From: Lysobacter firmicutimachus
GTDB lineage: Bacteria; Pseudomonadota; Gammaproteobacteria; Xanthomonadales; Xanthomonadaceae
DNA length: 64,000 nt
Direction: 5' to 3'
NCBI RefSeq assembly: GCF_037027445.1
Contig: NZ_JBANDL010000002.1
Location: forward strand, 2,480,001 to 2,544,000
Shown here piece by piece: positions 1-11,448 of the stretch (the stretch's first letter is position 1; the number at the start of each line of letters is the position of its first letter). The position numbers and the translations under genes are program-made. The notes below the pieces were generated by a model, which saw only the letters and a list, made by a program, of their open reading frames with translations, did no database searches and had not been told where the DNA came from.

Positions 1-132
1 CGCTGCAGTCGCGAAGGGTGGGCGCCGAGCGCCCGCGAAGCCGCGCATTCTGCCACGCCGGAGCCGCGAGAGCAAAAATGCGTTAATCGCAGCGCCCGTC
101 GCGACCGCGTCGGCGGGCGGAGGCCGCTGCGC

Positions 133-897
133 TCAGGCCTCGGCGATGGGGCCGGCGGACGCTGGGTCGGCCAGGCGCGACGCCGGCCAATCGCCGAAGC
201 GCTCGGCCCAGGAACCGGGCGGCTCGGCGATCGCGCACAACGCGGCGACCTGGGCCAGGAACCGCGGCCGCGGCATCGATTCGGCGCCCAGGCCGAGCAG
301 ATGCGGGTTCTCGACCTGGCCGTCGAGCAGCGGCCAGCCCCATTCGTGCAGGCGCCGGGCCAGGGCGGCGAGGGCGACTTTGGAGCCGCCGCTGCATGCG
401 CTGAACATGCTTTCGCCGAAGAACATGCGCCCGATCGCGACCCCGTAGATGCCGCCGACCAGGGCGTCGCCGGCATAGACCTCGACCGAATGGGCGTGGC
501 CGAGCCGGTGCAGGCGCAGATAGGCGGCCTCCATTTCGGGCGTGATCCAGGTCCCGCCCTGGCCGCGCCGCGGCGCCCGCGCGCAGGCCGCGATCACCTC
601 GGCGAAGGCGGTGTCGGCGCGTACGATCCAGTCGCAGCGGCGCAGGCTGCGGCGGAACTTGCCGCCCAGGCGCACGCCGTCGGTGCGGAACACGGTGCGC
701 GGGTCCGGGCACCACCACAGCAGCGGATAGCCCTCGCTGGGCCAGGGGAAGATGCCGTGGCGGTAGGCATTGAGCAGCCGTTCCGGGCTCAGGTCGCCGC
801 CGACCGCGAGCAGGCCGTCGGGCTCGTCCAGGGCGCATTCGGCCGGAGGGAACGGCGCCAGTGGATCGGGCGAGAGCAGGGCCGGCAGGCGTTTCAC
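133..897 (-). CDS. aat: Leucyl/phenylalanyl-tRNA--protein transferase
   Basis: Transfers Leu or Phe from aminoacyl-tRNA to the N-terminal Arg or Lys of proteins, marking them for ClpS/ClpAP in the cytoplasm (N-end rule). The 254-residue product has the family blocks: the N-terminal DEPDGLLAVGGDLSPERLL, the HGIFPWP segment, WWCPDPR, the TWITPEM loop, the SVEVY/GGIYGVAIG strands and the FFGESMFS block. Length is normal for the family. The start is GTG, chosen because it overlaps the stop of the upstream FemAB-like gene (GTGA), which implies translational coupling. The downstream 132 bases to the window edge show no gene. Confidence 0.96.
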   Translation of the reverse strand: MKRLPALLSPDPLAPFPPAECALDEPDGLLAVGGDLSPERLLNAYRHGIFPWPSEGYPLLWWCPDPRTVFRTDGVRLGGKFRRSLRRCDWIVRADTAFAEVIAACARAPRRGQGGTWITPEMEAAYLRLHRLGHAHSVEVYAGDALVGGIYGVAIGRMFFGESMFSACSGGSKVALAALARRLHEWGWPLLDGQVENPHLLGLGAESMPRPRFLAQVAALCAIAEPPGSWAERFGDWPASRLADPASAGPIAEA

Positions 898-2081
898 GGC
901 GCCGGCTCCACCGCGGCGGCCGACGCTTCGGCCTGCTTGAACGGCGAATGCGCGGCCAGGGTCGCGGCGTAGCGGCGCACCGAGGCGGCCTCGTCGCGGC
1001 ACCACTCGCGCAGGGCGCGGCCGAAACCCGGATGGGCCAGCCAGTGCCGGCTGCGCACTTCGGCGGGCAGGAAGCCGCGGGCGATCTTGTGCTCGCCCTG
1101 GGCGCCGGGTTCGAACCGGCTCAGGCCTTCGCGCAGGCAGTAGTCGATGCCCTGGTAGTAGCAGGTCTCGAAATGCAGGCCGGGCAGGGCCAGGTCCGCG
1201 CCCCAGTAGCGCCCGTACAAAGTGTCGCCGCCGCGCAGGCACCAGGCGCCGGCGATCGTGGCGCCGTCGCGCCGGGCGAGGAACAGCACCAGCGCCTGCG
1301 GCATTTCGCGTGCCAGATGGCGCAGGAAATCCAGGCTCAACGCCGGATGGTTGCCGTACTCGGCGAAGGTATTGCGATAGAAACCGTGCATCGTCGCCAG
1401 ATCGTCGTCGCTGGCGCTGTAGCCGTCGACGACCCGGTACGTCACCCCGGCGCGGGCGACCTTGGCCCGCTCCTGGCGGATGTTCTTGCGGTGCTTGTGG
1501 TCGAGCGCGGCGAGAAAACCGTCGAAGTCGCGCCAGCGCCGGCCTTGCGCGTCGGGTTCGTTGCGCCAGTGGTACTGCACGTCGATGCGCTGCAGCCAGT
1601 CGCCGTCGAAGCAGGCGTCCTCGTCGTCGCGATGGAAGTTGACGTGCACCGAGGACAGCCCCTGGCGTTCGCACAGCTGTGCCAGCGCCTGCAGCAGCAG
1701 GCGGCGGTCGCCGTCGTTGCGGGCCAGCAGGCGCGGACCGGTGACCGGCGAGTAGGGCACCGCCGCGAGCCACTTCGGGAAGTAGTCCAGCCCGTGTTGG
1801 GCGTAAGCCTGGGCCCAGGCGTGGTCGAACACGAACTCGCCGTGCGAGTTCTGTTTCAGGTAGGCGGGCGCCGCCGCGATCAATTCCTCGTCGCGCCACA
1901 AGGTCAGATGGTGCGGCGTCCAGCCCCAGTCCGGGCACAGGCAGCCGTGCCGTTCCAGGCCGTGCAGGAAGGCGTGGGCGAGGAAGGGGTTGCGGCCGTC
2001 GTGCAGGCCGTCCCATTGCGCCGGCGCGATCGTCGCCAGCGAGTCGAGCAACCGCGCCGTAACCGCGTCGCCGGCGCTCAT
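894..2081 (-). CDS. GNAT/FemAB-like N-acetyltransferase (DUF482 / PF04339 type)
   Basis: A 395-residue protein of the 'peptidogalycan biosynthesis' or FemAB-like GNAT family. Typical blocks are NPFLAHAFLHGLERHGC near residue 30, the HGEFVFDHAWAQAY region, the GPRLL segment, the HKHRKNIRQER basic stretch and the C-terminal YYQGIDYCLREGL/FEPGAQGEHKIARGF block. Family members are predicted acyl- or aminoacyl-transferases, but the substrate is unknown. The gene overlaps aat by 4 bases and lies 89 bp downstream of trxB on the same strand, so the three may be co-transcribed. Because Aat is also an aminoacyl-transferase using tRNA, a shared tRNA-dependent role is possible, but this is only inference. 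Confidence 0.9.
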   Translation of the reverse strand: MSAGDAVTARLLDSLATIAPAQWDGLHDGRNPFLAHAFLHGLERHGCLCPDWGWTPHHLTLWRDEELIAAAPAYLKQNSHGEFVFDHAWAQAYAQHGLDYFPKWLAAVPYSPVTGPRLLARNDGDRRLLLQALAQLCERQGLSSVHVNFHRDDEDACFDGDWLQRIDVQYHWRNEPDAQGRRWRDFDGFLAALDHKHRKNIRQERAKVARAGVTYRVVDGYSASDDDLATMHGFYRNTFAEYGNHPALSLDFLRHLAREMPQALVLFLARRDGATIAGAWCLRGGDTLYGRYWGADLALPGLHFETCYYQGIDYCLREGLSRFEPGAQGEHKIARGFLPAEVRSRHWLAHPGFGRALREWCRDEAASVRRYAATLAAHSPFKQAEASAAAVEPAP

Positions 2082-2170
2082 CGCGGCGGCGTCGCGACGG
2101 ACACGAGCAAGCGCGGGCCGGGCAAGGCGGGAGCGGCCGCGTCGCCGACGCCGTCGATCCCGCCCATCGC

Positions 2171-3523
<1,353 letters not shown>

Positions 3524-4582
3524 ATGCGTATCGGCGTACCGAAGGAAACCAAGACTCTCGAAGGGCGCGTGGCGCTCGTTCCCGCCGCGGCGGGCGACCT
3601 GGTCAAGCGTGGCCACGAGGTCTGGCTGGAAAAGGACGCGGGCATCAAAAGCGGCTTCAAGGACGAGGACTACACGCGCCTGGGCGTGAAGATCGCGCCG
3701 GACGCCGCCGCGCTGTACGAAAAGGGCGAGTTGATCGTCAAGGTCAAGGAGCCGATCGCCGGCGACCTGCAGCATCTGCGCCGCGACCACCTGCTGTTCT
3801 GCTACCTGCACCTGGCCGCCGAGCCGGTGCTGACGAAGCAGCTGCTGGACATCGGCCTGACCGGCGTCGCCTTCGAGACCGTCGAGCTGCCCAACGGCGA
3901 CCTGCCGCTGCTGGCGCCGATGTCGATCATCGCCGGCAAGATCGGCGTGCAGGTCGGTACCCACCTGCTGCACCAGCCGATGGGCGGCAAGGGCAAGCTG
4001 CTCGGCGGCCTGCCGTCGACCGAGCGCGGCAAGGTGGTGGTGTTCGGCGCCGGCCAGGCCGGCGGCGCGTCGGCGGCGCTGGCCGCGGCCGGCGGCTCCA
4101 ACGTCACTGTGTTCGAGATGCGCCAGGACCGCATGGACCAGATGATGCGCCTGGGCAACAACGTCACCGCGCTGTACCCCTACGTGGACGTGGTCGCGCG
4201 CGAAGTGGCTTCGGCCGACCTGGTGATCGGCGCGGTGCTGGTCACCGGCGCGCGCGCGCCTCACGTGCTGACCCGAGAAATGCTCAAGGGCATGGAAGAC
4301 GGCAGCGTGGTGGTCGACATTTCGATCGACCAGGGCGGCTGCTTCGAGACCTCGCGCCCGACCACCTGGAAGGAGCCGACCTACGTCGAAGAGGGCGTGA
4401 CCCACTTCTGCGTGACCAACATGCCCGGCGCGGTGCCGCAGACCTCCTCGCAAGCGATCTGCGCGGCGATCCTGCCGTGGGTCAACAAGCTGGCGGCCGG
4501 CAACGAGTGGCGCAACAACCTGGCCCTGGTGCGCGGCATCAACGTCGAGGGCGGCAAGCTGATCCATCCGGCGCTGCTCTGA
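3524..4582 (+). CDS. ald: Alanine dehydrogenase
   Basis: NAD-dependent interconversion of L-alanine and pyruvate plus ammonia. The 352-residue product begins with the canonical MRIGVPKETK and contains IVKVKEP (substrate Lys), FCYLHLA with catalytic H96, the Rossmann motif VVVFGAGQAGG near residue 170, and VVVDISIDQGG with the catalytic Asp. It is slightly shorter than the common ~370-residue form. An ATG 12 codons upstream (3488) is in frame but lies inside a hairpin loop; 3524 is preferred because it gives the family N-terminus. The gene is divergent from trxB and its leader carries a terminator-like hairpin. Confidence 0.95.
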   Translation: MRIGVPKETKTLEGRVALVPAAAGDLVKRGHEVWLEKDAGIKSGFKDEDYTRLGVKIAPDAAALYEKGELIVKVKEPIAGDLQHLRRDHLLFCYLHLAAEPVLTKQLLDIGLTGVAFETVELPNGDLPLLAPMSIIAGKIGVQVGTHLLHQPMGGKGKLLGGLPSTERGKVVVFGAGQAGGASAALAAAGGSNVTVFEMRQDRMDQMMRLGNNVTALYPYVDVVAREVASADLVIGAVLVTGARAPHVLTREMLKGMEDGSVVVDISIDQGGCFETSRPTTWKEPTYVEEGVTHFCVTNMPGAVPQTSSQAICAAILPWVNKLAAGNEWRNNLALVRGINVEGGKLIHPALL

Positions 4583-4958
4583 GAGCCGGGATTGGGGATT
4601 CGGGCGTCGGGATTGGGTTGAAGCCGGCCCGACTCCTGTGATGCCGAAGCGGAGGGGCGGTGCGGGCGGAGCGGGGCTCCGTCACGTGGCCGCCCCTTTA
4701 TCGTTGATGGGCGGGATTGGGGGCGGGATTAGGGGGGGGGCTTGGCCGGCCGATTCCAGGTAGCGCCGGAGGGGGCGGCGGAGGGTGTCTCGGTCCGTCG
4801 GATCCGCTCCCGGCGGCCCGCTTCAGGTGGTACCGTTCCCAGGCGGGGCCGGGGCGGTCGGGGTCGCTGCCACTCGCGCCTGGCCCGTGTTCACTCGTTT
4901 TCAGCTCTTTCCTGTATATTCAAAGACTAACGATAGCAACCTAAGGCAGCACATCACG
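4583..4958. other. Intergenic region ald/ftsK with G-rich tandem motifs
   Basis: 376 bases without a supported gene. Near 4588-4618 and 4711-4740 there are repeated GGGATTGGG/GGGCGGGATT units and a nine-G run, a low-complexity style common between genes of this family. The ftsK promoter candidate lies at the distal end. Confidence 0.5.
4890..4920 (+). promoter_or_regulatory. Candidate sigma-70 promoter of ftsK
   Basis: A good -10 hexamer TATATT at 4915-4920, with a weak -35 (TTCACT or nearby) 17-19 bp upstream, in an A/T-rich patch that stands out in this GC-rich sequence. It places the transcript start about 30 bases before the ftsK GTG. The -35 match is poor, so confidence is limited. Confidence 0.4.
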
Positions 4959-7322
<2,364 letters not shown>

Positions 7323-7446
7323 GCGCGCAGCGGGCGAGGGCCGCGGCGGTTTCGCGATCGCGCCGCTGGATTCCAAGCCGCTCGATGGCGGCCGGTCGGC
7401 TTCGACCTGCGGTTCCAGCCTTCGGTCGCAGCCGTTCCAGCGCCCC

Positions 7447-7482
7447 AAAGCAAAGCGCCTGCCGTCCGCGGACGGCAGGCGC
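7447..7482 (-). terminator. Intrinsic terminator of the DUF6289 gene
   Basis: A perfect 28-base palindrome at 7455-7482 (two 14-base arms) is followed on the minus strand by TTTGCTTT. It lies 28 bases after the stop of the small minus-strand gene. It may also help end ftsK transcription from the other side. Confidence 0.75.
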
Positions 7483-7510
7483 AGGCGCCTAGGCTGGGCG
7501 CATCAGTCGA

Positions 7511-7735
7511 TTACTGGCAGCGGCGGCGGGTGACTTCCAGTTCGCCGCTGAGGGTGCCCCAGGTCGTGCGACGGCCGTCGCAGCTCCAGTGGACGTAGCC
7601 GACCAACTGGCCGCTGGCGTTGTAGTACTCCTCGAACTGCTCCGAACCCAGCGGCGGCGCATTGGCGGCGCTGGTGCCGGCGACGAGGGTGCCGGCGAAA
7701 ACGAGGACGGCGGCCAACAGGGCTTTCTTGCTCAT
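7511..7735 (-). CDS. Small exported DUF6289 family protein
   Basis: 74 residues. The first ~23 form a signal peptide (KK, then ALLAAVLVFAGTLVAGTSAA). The mature part is about 50 residues with the pattern EYYNASGQLVGYVHWSCDGRRTTWG...RRRCQ, two cysteines probably forming a disulfide. This matches the DUF6289 pattern of short exported peptides in Xanthomonadaceae, for which no role is known. A Shine-Dalgarno (AAGGAG) precedes the ATG. It has its own terminator and lies back to back with lolA. Confidence 0.75.
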   Translation of the reverse strand: MSKKALLAAVLVFAGTLVAGTSAANAPPLGSEQFEEYYNASGQLVGYVHWSCDGRRTTWGTLSGELEVTRRRCQ

Positions 7736-8019
7736 GGAAACTCCTTGTGATGTTGGTTGGCCCCGACGGACGGGGGGCGGGTACCGGCTTCGTGCCGGCC
7801 AGTCGTCTCGATCGCGACGCACACGAACCGGGACGGGCGATGCGGCCCGTCGCGGAACCCGGGGGAGATCCGGCCGTTCGGCGCGAATGCTACGACTGTC
7901 ACAGACTCTACCGGCTCGACGGCATGGCAAAATGTGTTCTGAACCGCGTTTTGCTCGTCACGAGCCCGTTCAGACATCGCCACGCACACTGCCGCCATAC
8001 CGTTTTCAGGAGTCCGCCC

Positions 8020-8667
8020 GTGTCTGCTTTTTTCCGCCGCAACACCGTCGCGGCCACGCTGTCCACGCTCCTGCTGTCCACCGCGATGTTCGCCGGCGCG
8101 GCCGTGGCCGGCGGGCGCGAAGACCTGGGCGCTTTCACCCGCGGCCTCAAGGGGCTGGACGGCCAGTTCGCGCAGAAGGTGTACGGCCCCAACGGCAAGC
8201 TCAAGGAAAGTTCGACCGGTCAGGTGGCCTTGTCGGCGCCGCGGCTGTTCCGCTGGGAATACGCCAAGCCCTATCCGCAGCTGATCGTCGCCGACGGCAA
8301 GAAGGTATGGGTGTACGAGCCCGACCTGCAGCAGGTCACGGTGCGTCCGCAGGGCGTGGAAGAGCAGAACAGCCCGCTGGCGGCGTTGATCGATCCGGGC
8401 AAGCTCGACGCCATGTTCGTGGTCAAGGACGCCGGCAGCGTTGGCGGTCTGAATTGGCTGACGCTGCAGCCCAAGCAGCAGGAAGCCAGCTTCCGCAGCG
8501 CCAAGCTCGGCTTCAACGCCGGCAGCCTGGCCAAGATGGAAATCGTCGACGCGCTCGGCCAGAAGACCGAGATCAGTTTCAGCGGCTGGAAACGCAATCC
8601 CAGCTTCCCGGCCAGCACCTTCAAGTACGCGCCCGGCAAAGGCGTGGACGTGATCGGCGAGGGCTGA
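8020..8667 (+). CDS. lolA: Outer-membrane lipoprotein carrier protein
   Basis: Periplasmic chaperone that carries lipoproteins from LolCDE to LolB. The 215-residue product has a signal peptide (to about residue 29, ...AGAAVAGG), then the LolA fold: DLGAFTRGLKGLDGQFAQKV, RLFRWEYAKPYPQLIVADGKKVWVYEPDLQQVTVR, and the C-terminal PSFPASTFKYAPGKGVDVIGE. The GTG start has CAGGAG 8 bases upstream. ftsK-lolA-rarA-crcB is a conserved order in gammaproteobacteria; here a small inserted region separates lolA from rarA. Confidence 0.94.
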   Translation: MSAFFRRNTVAATLSTLLLSTAMFAGAAVAGGREDLGAFTRGLKGLDGQFAQKVYGPNGKLKESSTGQVALSAPRLFRWEYAKPYPQLIVADGKKVWVYEPDLQQVTVRPQGVEEQNSPLAALIDPGKLDAMFVVKDAGSVGGLNWLTLQPKQQEASFRSAKLGFNAGSLAKMEIVDALGQKTEISFSGWKRNPSFPASTFKYAPGKGVDVIGEG

Positions 8668-8713
8668 GCCCTCGCCGCGTGCGTCTCGCTCCGGCGCGCG
8701 CCCTCCTGGCGTC

Positions 8714-9217
8714 CTACAGGGCTTTCTCGTAGCGGATCGTGGTCAACCCGCTGTTCCATTCTTCGTCGGGATAGCGTGCGGTCTCGCGATACCCCAAGGC
8801 CAGGTACAAGGCCTGGCTGGCGCGGTTGAAGGTGTCGGTCTCCAGGCTCGCCCGGGGCCGGCCTTCGCCGCGCATCGCCGTTTCCAACGCCTGCATCAGC
8901 GCCCGCGCGACGCCGCGGCGGCGTGCGCGCGCGCTCACGTGCAGGGAGTCGACGAAGTCGCCGCTGCGGCCGGCGAAGCCGGCTACCGCGCCGTCGAGTT
9001 CGGCGACCAGCAATTGCGGCAGTTGCGCATCGACGTAGCGTTCGGCCACGCGTTTGCGTTGGTAGTCGGCGATCGCTTGCGCGGTGAGTTGCGGACGCCA
9101 GGTGTCGGCGAAGGTTTCCGCCAACAACGCCAGCACTGCGGCGCGGTCGTCGGGACGGGCGGGGCGGATCTGCGGCGCGGCGGACGTAGGGGTGGCGGAC
9201 GTAGGGGTGGCGGACAT
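8714..9217 (-). CDS. GNAT family N-acetyltransferase
   Basis: 167-residue single-domain GNAT. The acetyl-CoA P-loop is RARRRGVARALMQALE, preceded by the beta4 strand DFVDSLHVSARA and followed by SLETDTFNRASQALYLALGYRET. The acceptor substrate is unknown. The N-terminus SATPTSATPTSA is encoded by a near-perfect 15-base tandem repeat (GTAGGGGTGGCGGAC) around 9186-9215, so a shorter start just after it is possible. The gene stands alone between lolA and a secreted protein gene. Confidence 0.88.
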   Translation of the reverse strand: MSATPTSATPTSAAPQIRPARPDDRAAVLALLAETFADTWRPQLTAQAIADYQRKRVAERYVDAQLPQLLVAELDGAVAGFAGRSGDFVDSLHVSARARRRGVARALMQALETAMRGEGRPRASLETDTFNRASQALYLALGYRETARYPDEEWNSGLTTIRYEKAL

Positions 9218-9641
9218 CGGCGAAGGGCTGGCGAGAAGGGCGGGCGATGGACAGCGCGCATTGTCGGCGCCGCCTCGCGGCCCGGCAACGCACCGACCTT
9301 GGCCGGCCCGGCGCGGGCCCCGCCTTCGCTCGGGGCGGCGAAGCGCCGATGCCGCGAGCCGATGTTGCGAAGCGTGACGAGGATCGGGCCGCGCTGCGCG
9401 GTGGGACGGGCTTTGCGGGCAGCGTCGCAACGCCGTGGGGCGTGGGTCGCACGGTTTGCGGACTGCGCGCGCACTGGCTGCGGCGCAGCCTCCCGACGCA
9501 GGTACCCGCGCGGCGGAACGACGCGATCGGCGTGACATGATCGCCGCGCTTCGCCCGCTGCACGGGCGAAGCCGGCGCAGGCGCAACGCTGGCCGCAGGC
9601 GCGCGCTCCCCACGCCAGCGTCCGCATAGGAGCACCACCGC
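9218..9641. other. Intergenic region, no gene assigned
   Basis: 424 bases between divergent genes. Open frames exist but have the irregular Arg/Ala-rich composition of chance frames in GC-rich DNA, and none has a credible Shine-Dalgarno. The only clear signal is TAGGAG just before the gene at 9642. Confidence 0.5.
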
Positions 9642-10634
9642 ATGAAGCGCCTCATCCAGCGTCTCTCGCTGTCGATCGCCTTGTTGCTGCCGGCCGTCGC
9701 AGCCGCCCAGTTCTACGAGAAGGACAACGGCGTCATCCGCGTCCGGCTCAACGAAAAGGTTCCTCCCTTCATCGGCCACTCGCCGATGATCACCGGCCTG
9801 TGGATCGCCGGCCGCCAGGCGGTGCCGAACGACAACGTCGGCGCCGGCTTCCAGATGACCACCCGCAGCCACCAGGGCAACGAGTACAACCCGACCCAGG
9901 GCGGCGATTGCACCGGCCGGCCCTCGCTGCTGACCGGCGTGATCCCGGACTGGAACGGCGCCCAGCTCGGCACGCCGGCCAGTCGCGGCATCCTGCTCGG
10001 CATCGACCCGTTGCTCTACGACGAGCCGGGCCTGTCCGGCACCTGCAGTGGCGGCAAGCCGAATCCAGCGCCCTACGACATGGCCTTCGGCGTCACCCTC
10101 GGCGACGGCATCGCCATGCCGCGCGAAGCGATGATCGTGGACATGTCGATCCGCAAGGATCACCCGGGTGCGGACCATCTGTTCAAGGCGTTGTCCGAAC
10201 TGCCGGTCGCTTACGTCGACGCCGATTTCCTGCGTTACGCCTACTACAGCGTTGACGGCCTGCATTTCCAGCGCTTGAACGTGGATTCCAGCCACGATCT
10301 CAAGCAATGGCCCTGGAACATCAACCACTACCGCAGCGGCCATGCCATCGCGCTGTGCGATCGCCCCGACCTGGTCGAGCAGCCCAGCCAGGGCACCTGC
10401 ATGGCGTTCTATTCGCACGAACCGACGCTGCTCACCGCCAGCCGCCGCCAGGGCGCGCCGTACGAACTGGGGTTGATGACGACGCTGGGCGACGACGACT
10501 TCGGGACCCAGATCGTCGACACCCAGTGGCACACCGCGCGCCGGCTGGTCGCGGTGGGGCACCTGGCCAGCGTCGCGGCGGTGATCGCCTACGCCGAGCG
10601 GCATGTCCCGGCCTCGGCGTGGGGGCAGTGGTGA
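9642..10634 (+). CDS. Secreted protein of unknown function
   Basis: 330 residues with a clear signal peptide (KRLIQRLSLSIALLLPAVAAA, cleavage near residue 22). I recognise no domain. The mature protein is rich in W, Y, H and G and contains five Cys (GDCTGRPS, SGTCSGG, IALCDRPD, QGTCMAFY and a weakly conserved context), suggesting periplasmic disulfides. Blocks such as PFIGHSPMITGLWIAGRQAV and WPWNINHYRSGHAIALCDRPD look conserved rather than random. AGGAGC precedes the ATG. A hairpin with a UUCG loop follows the gene. Confidence 0.8.
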   Translation: MKRLIQRLSLSIALLLPAVAAAQFYEKDNGVIRVRLNEKVPPFIGHSPMITGLWIAGRQAVPNDNVGAGFQMTTRSHQGNEYNPTQGGDCTGRPSLLTGVIPDWNGAQLGTPASRGILLGIDPLLYDEPGLSGTCSGGKPNPAPYDMAFGVTLGDGIAMPREAMIVDMSIRKDHPGADHLFKALSELPVAYVDADFLRYAYYSVDGLHFQRLNVDSSHDLKQWPWNINHYRSGHAIALCDRPDLVEQPSQGTCMAFYSHEPTLLTASRRQGAPYELGLMTTLGDDDFGTQIVDTQWHTARRLVAVGHLASVAAVIAYAERHVPASAWGQW

Positions 10635-10677
10635 CCGCGCGGTTCGGCTAAGCCGGAGTGCGCGGCGGAACGGGCGT

Positions 10678-10705
10678 GGCGATGCGGGCTTCGGCCCGCA
10701 TCGCC
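10678..10705. terminator. Bidirectional hairpin between convergent genes
   Basis: A perfect 12-bp stem with a TTCG tetraloop lies between the convergent genes ending at 10634 and 10751. There is no T-run, so it is more likely an RNA 3'-end stabiliser or weak terminator. A second inverted repeat, GAGCGCGC-CCG-GCGCGCTC at 10734-10752, follows and overlaps the GH108 stop. Confidence 0.5.
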
Positions 10706-10750
10706 CGTCGTCCGACACTCCGCGAGCATCGCCGAGCGCGCCCGGCGCGC

Positions 10751-11281
10751 TCAGCCCGGCGCCTGCGCCGGGAACCAGTGCGCCCGCGCCAGCCAACCGG
10801 CCAGAAAGCGCTGCAACACCGGATGGGCCTGGGCCAGTTGGCGGTAGTAAGCGATCCGCCCCGCGCGATAACGCGCATACAGCTCGGGCTGGTCGGCCTT
10901 GAGCACGGCCGCCAGCGTGTCCGGCCCGAAGCGGCCGTCGACGCACACCGGCGGGCCCAGCAGTTGCTGCAGCAGGACCACGGCATGGAAGCCGGCATTG
11001 ACGTAGAAGTCGAACACGATGTCGGCCAGGTATTGCAGCGTGATCGCGTCGCCGTGCAGCGGGTCCCAGTACAGGGTCTTGTACAGGGTGCCGGCCTCGG
11101 CGGCGGTGAGCGCGCGCAGGTTGGTCAGGGTCGGCGCGATGCCGAGCAAGGTCTGGGAATGCGCCTCGAAGGTGCTCAGGGTGATGCCCATGTTGGTGGC
11201 GCCGCCCGGATCGTAGGGGTTGTCGACGTAGCCGCCTTCGAAGCGCAGCAGCTGCGGGAGGTAAGTCTGAAAATAGGCCAT
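10751..11281 (-). CDS. GH108-type N-acetylmuramidase / lysozyme-like protein
   Basis: 176-residue glycosyl hydrolase family 108 protein (PF05838 plus PG_binding_3). The catalytic Glu is E15 in RFEGGYVDNPYDPGGATNMGIT, the family signature. The C-terminal half (FDFYVNAGFHAVVLLQQLLG...DGRFGPDTLAAV) is the peptidoglycan-binding part. The family is common as phage endolysins (holin-associated), but no holin, spanin or phage gene is visible here and there is no signal peptide. It may be a domesticated prophage lysin or, in a predatory Lysobacter, a cell-wall enzyme exported by another route. Confidence 0.88.
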   Translation of the reverse strand: MAYFQTYLPQLLRFEGGYVDNPYDPGGATNMGITLSTFEAHSQTLLGIAPTLTNLRALTAAEAGTLYKTLYWDPLHGDAITLQYLADIVFDFYVNAGFHAVVLLQQLLGPPVCVDGRFGPDTLAAVLKADQPELYARYRAGRIAYYRQLAQAHPVLQRFLAGWLARAHWFPAQAPG

Positions 11282-11448
11282 GACGAGCTGCCGGTTGCGC
11301 GGAAGGCGGTACCGATGACAACGCCGGAGTCGCGGGCTTGTGACCGCGCTCGCTCGGCGCGGCCGGCGGGGCACGGCGGTTTGCGAAATCGAGCCGGATC
11401 AAGCGCTTGCGCGCGAGGTGGGTCCGGTGCCGGCGCTAAATTGCTATC

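Noticed and set aside
1296..1316. Minus-strand TGGCACGCGAAATGC with correct 10-base spacing
   Set aside because: It lies inside the FemAB-like coding region, the -12 element is ATGC, and no gene start follows at a sensible distance.
10751..11281. Prophage remnant suggested by a GH108 lysin-type protein
   Set aside because: No holin, spanin, tail, integrase or attachment repeats nearby; the neighbours are core genes.
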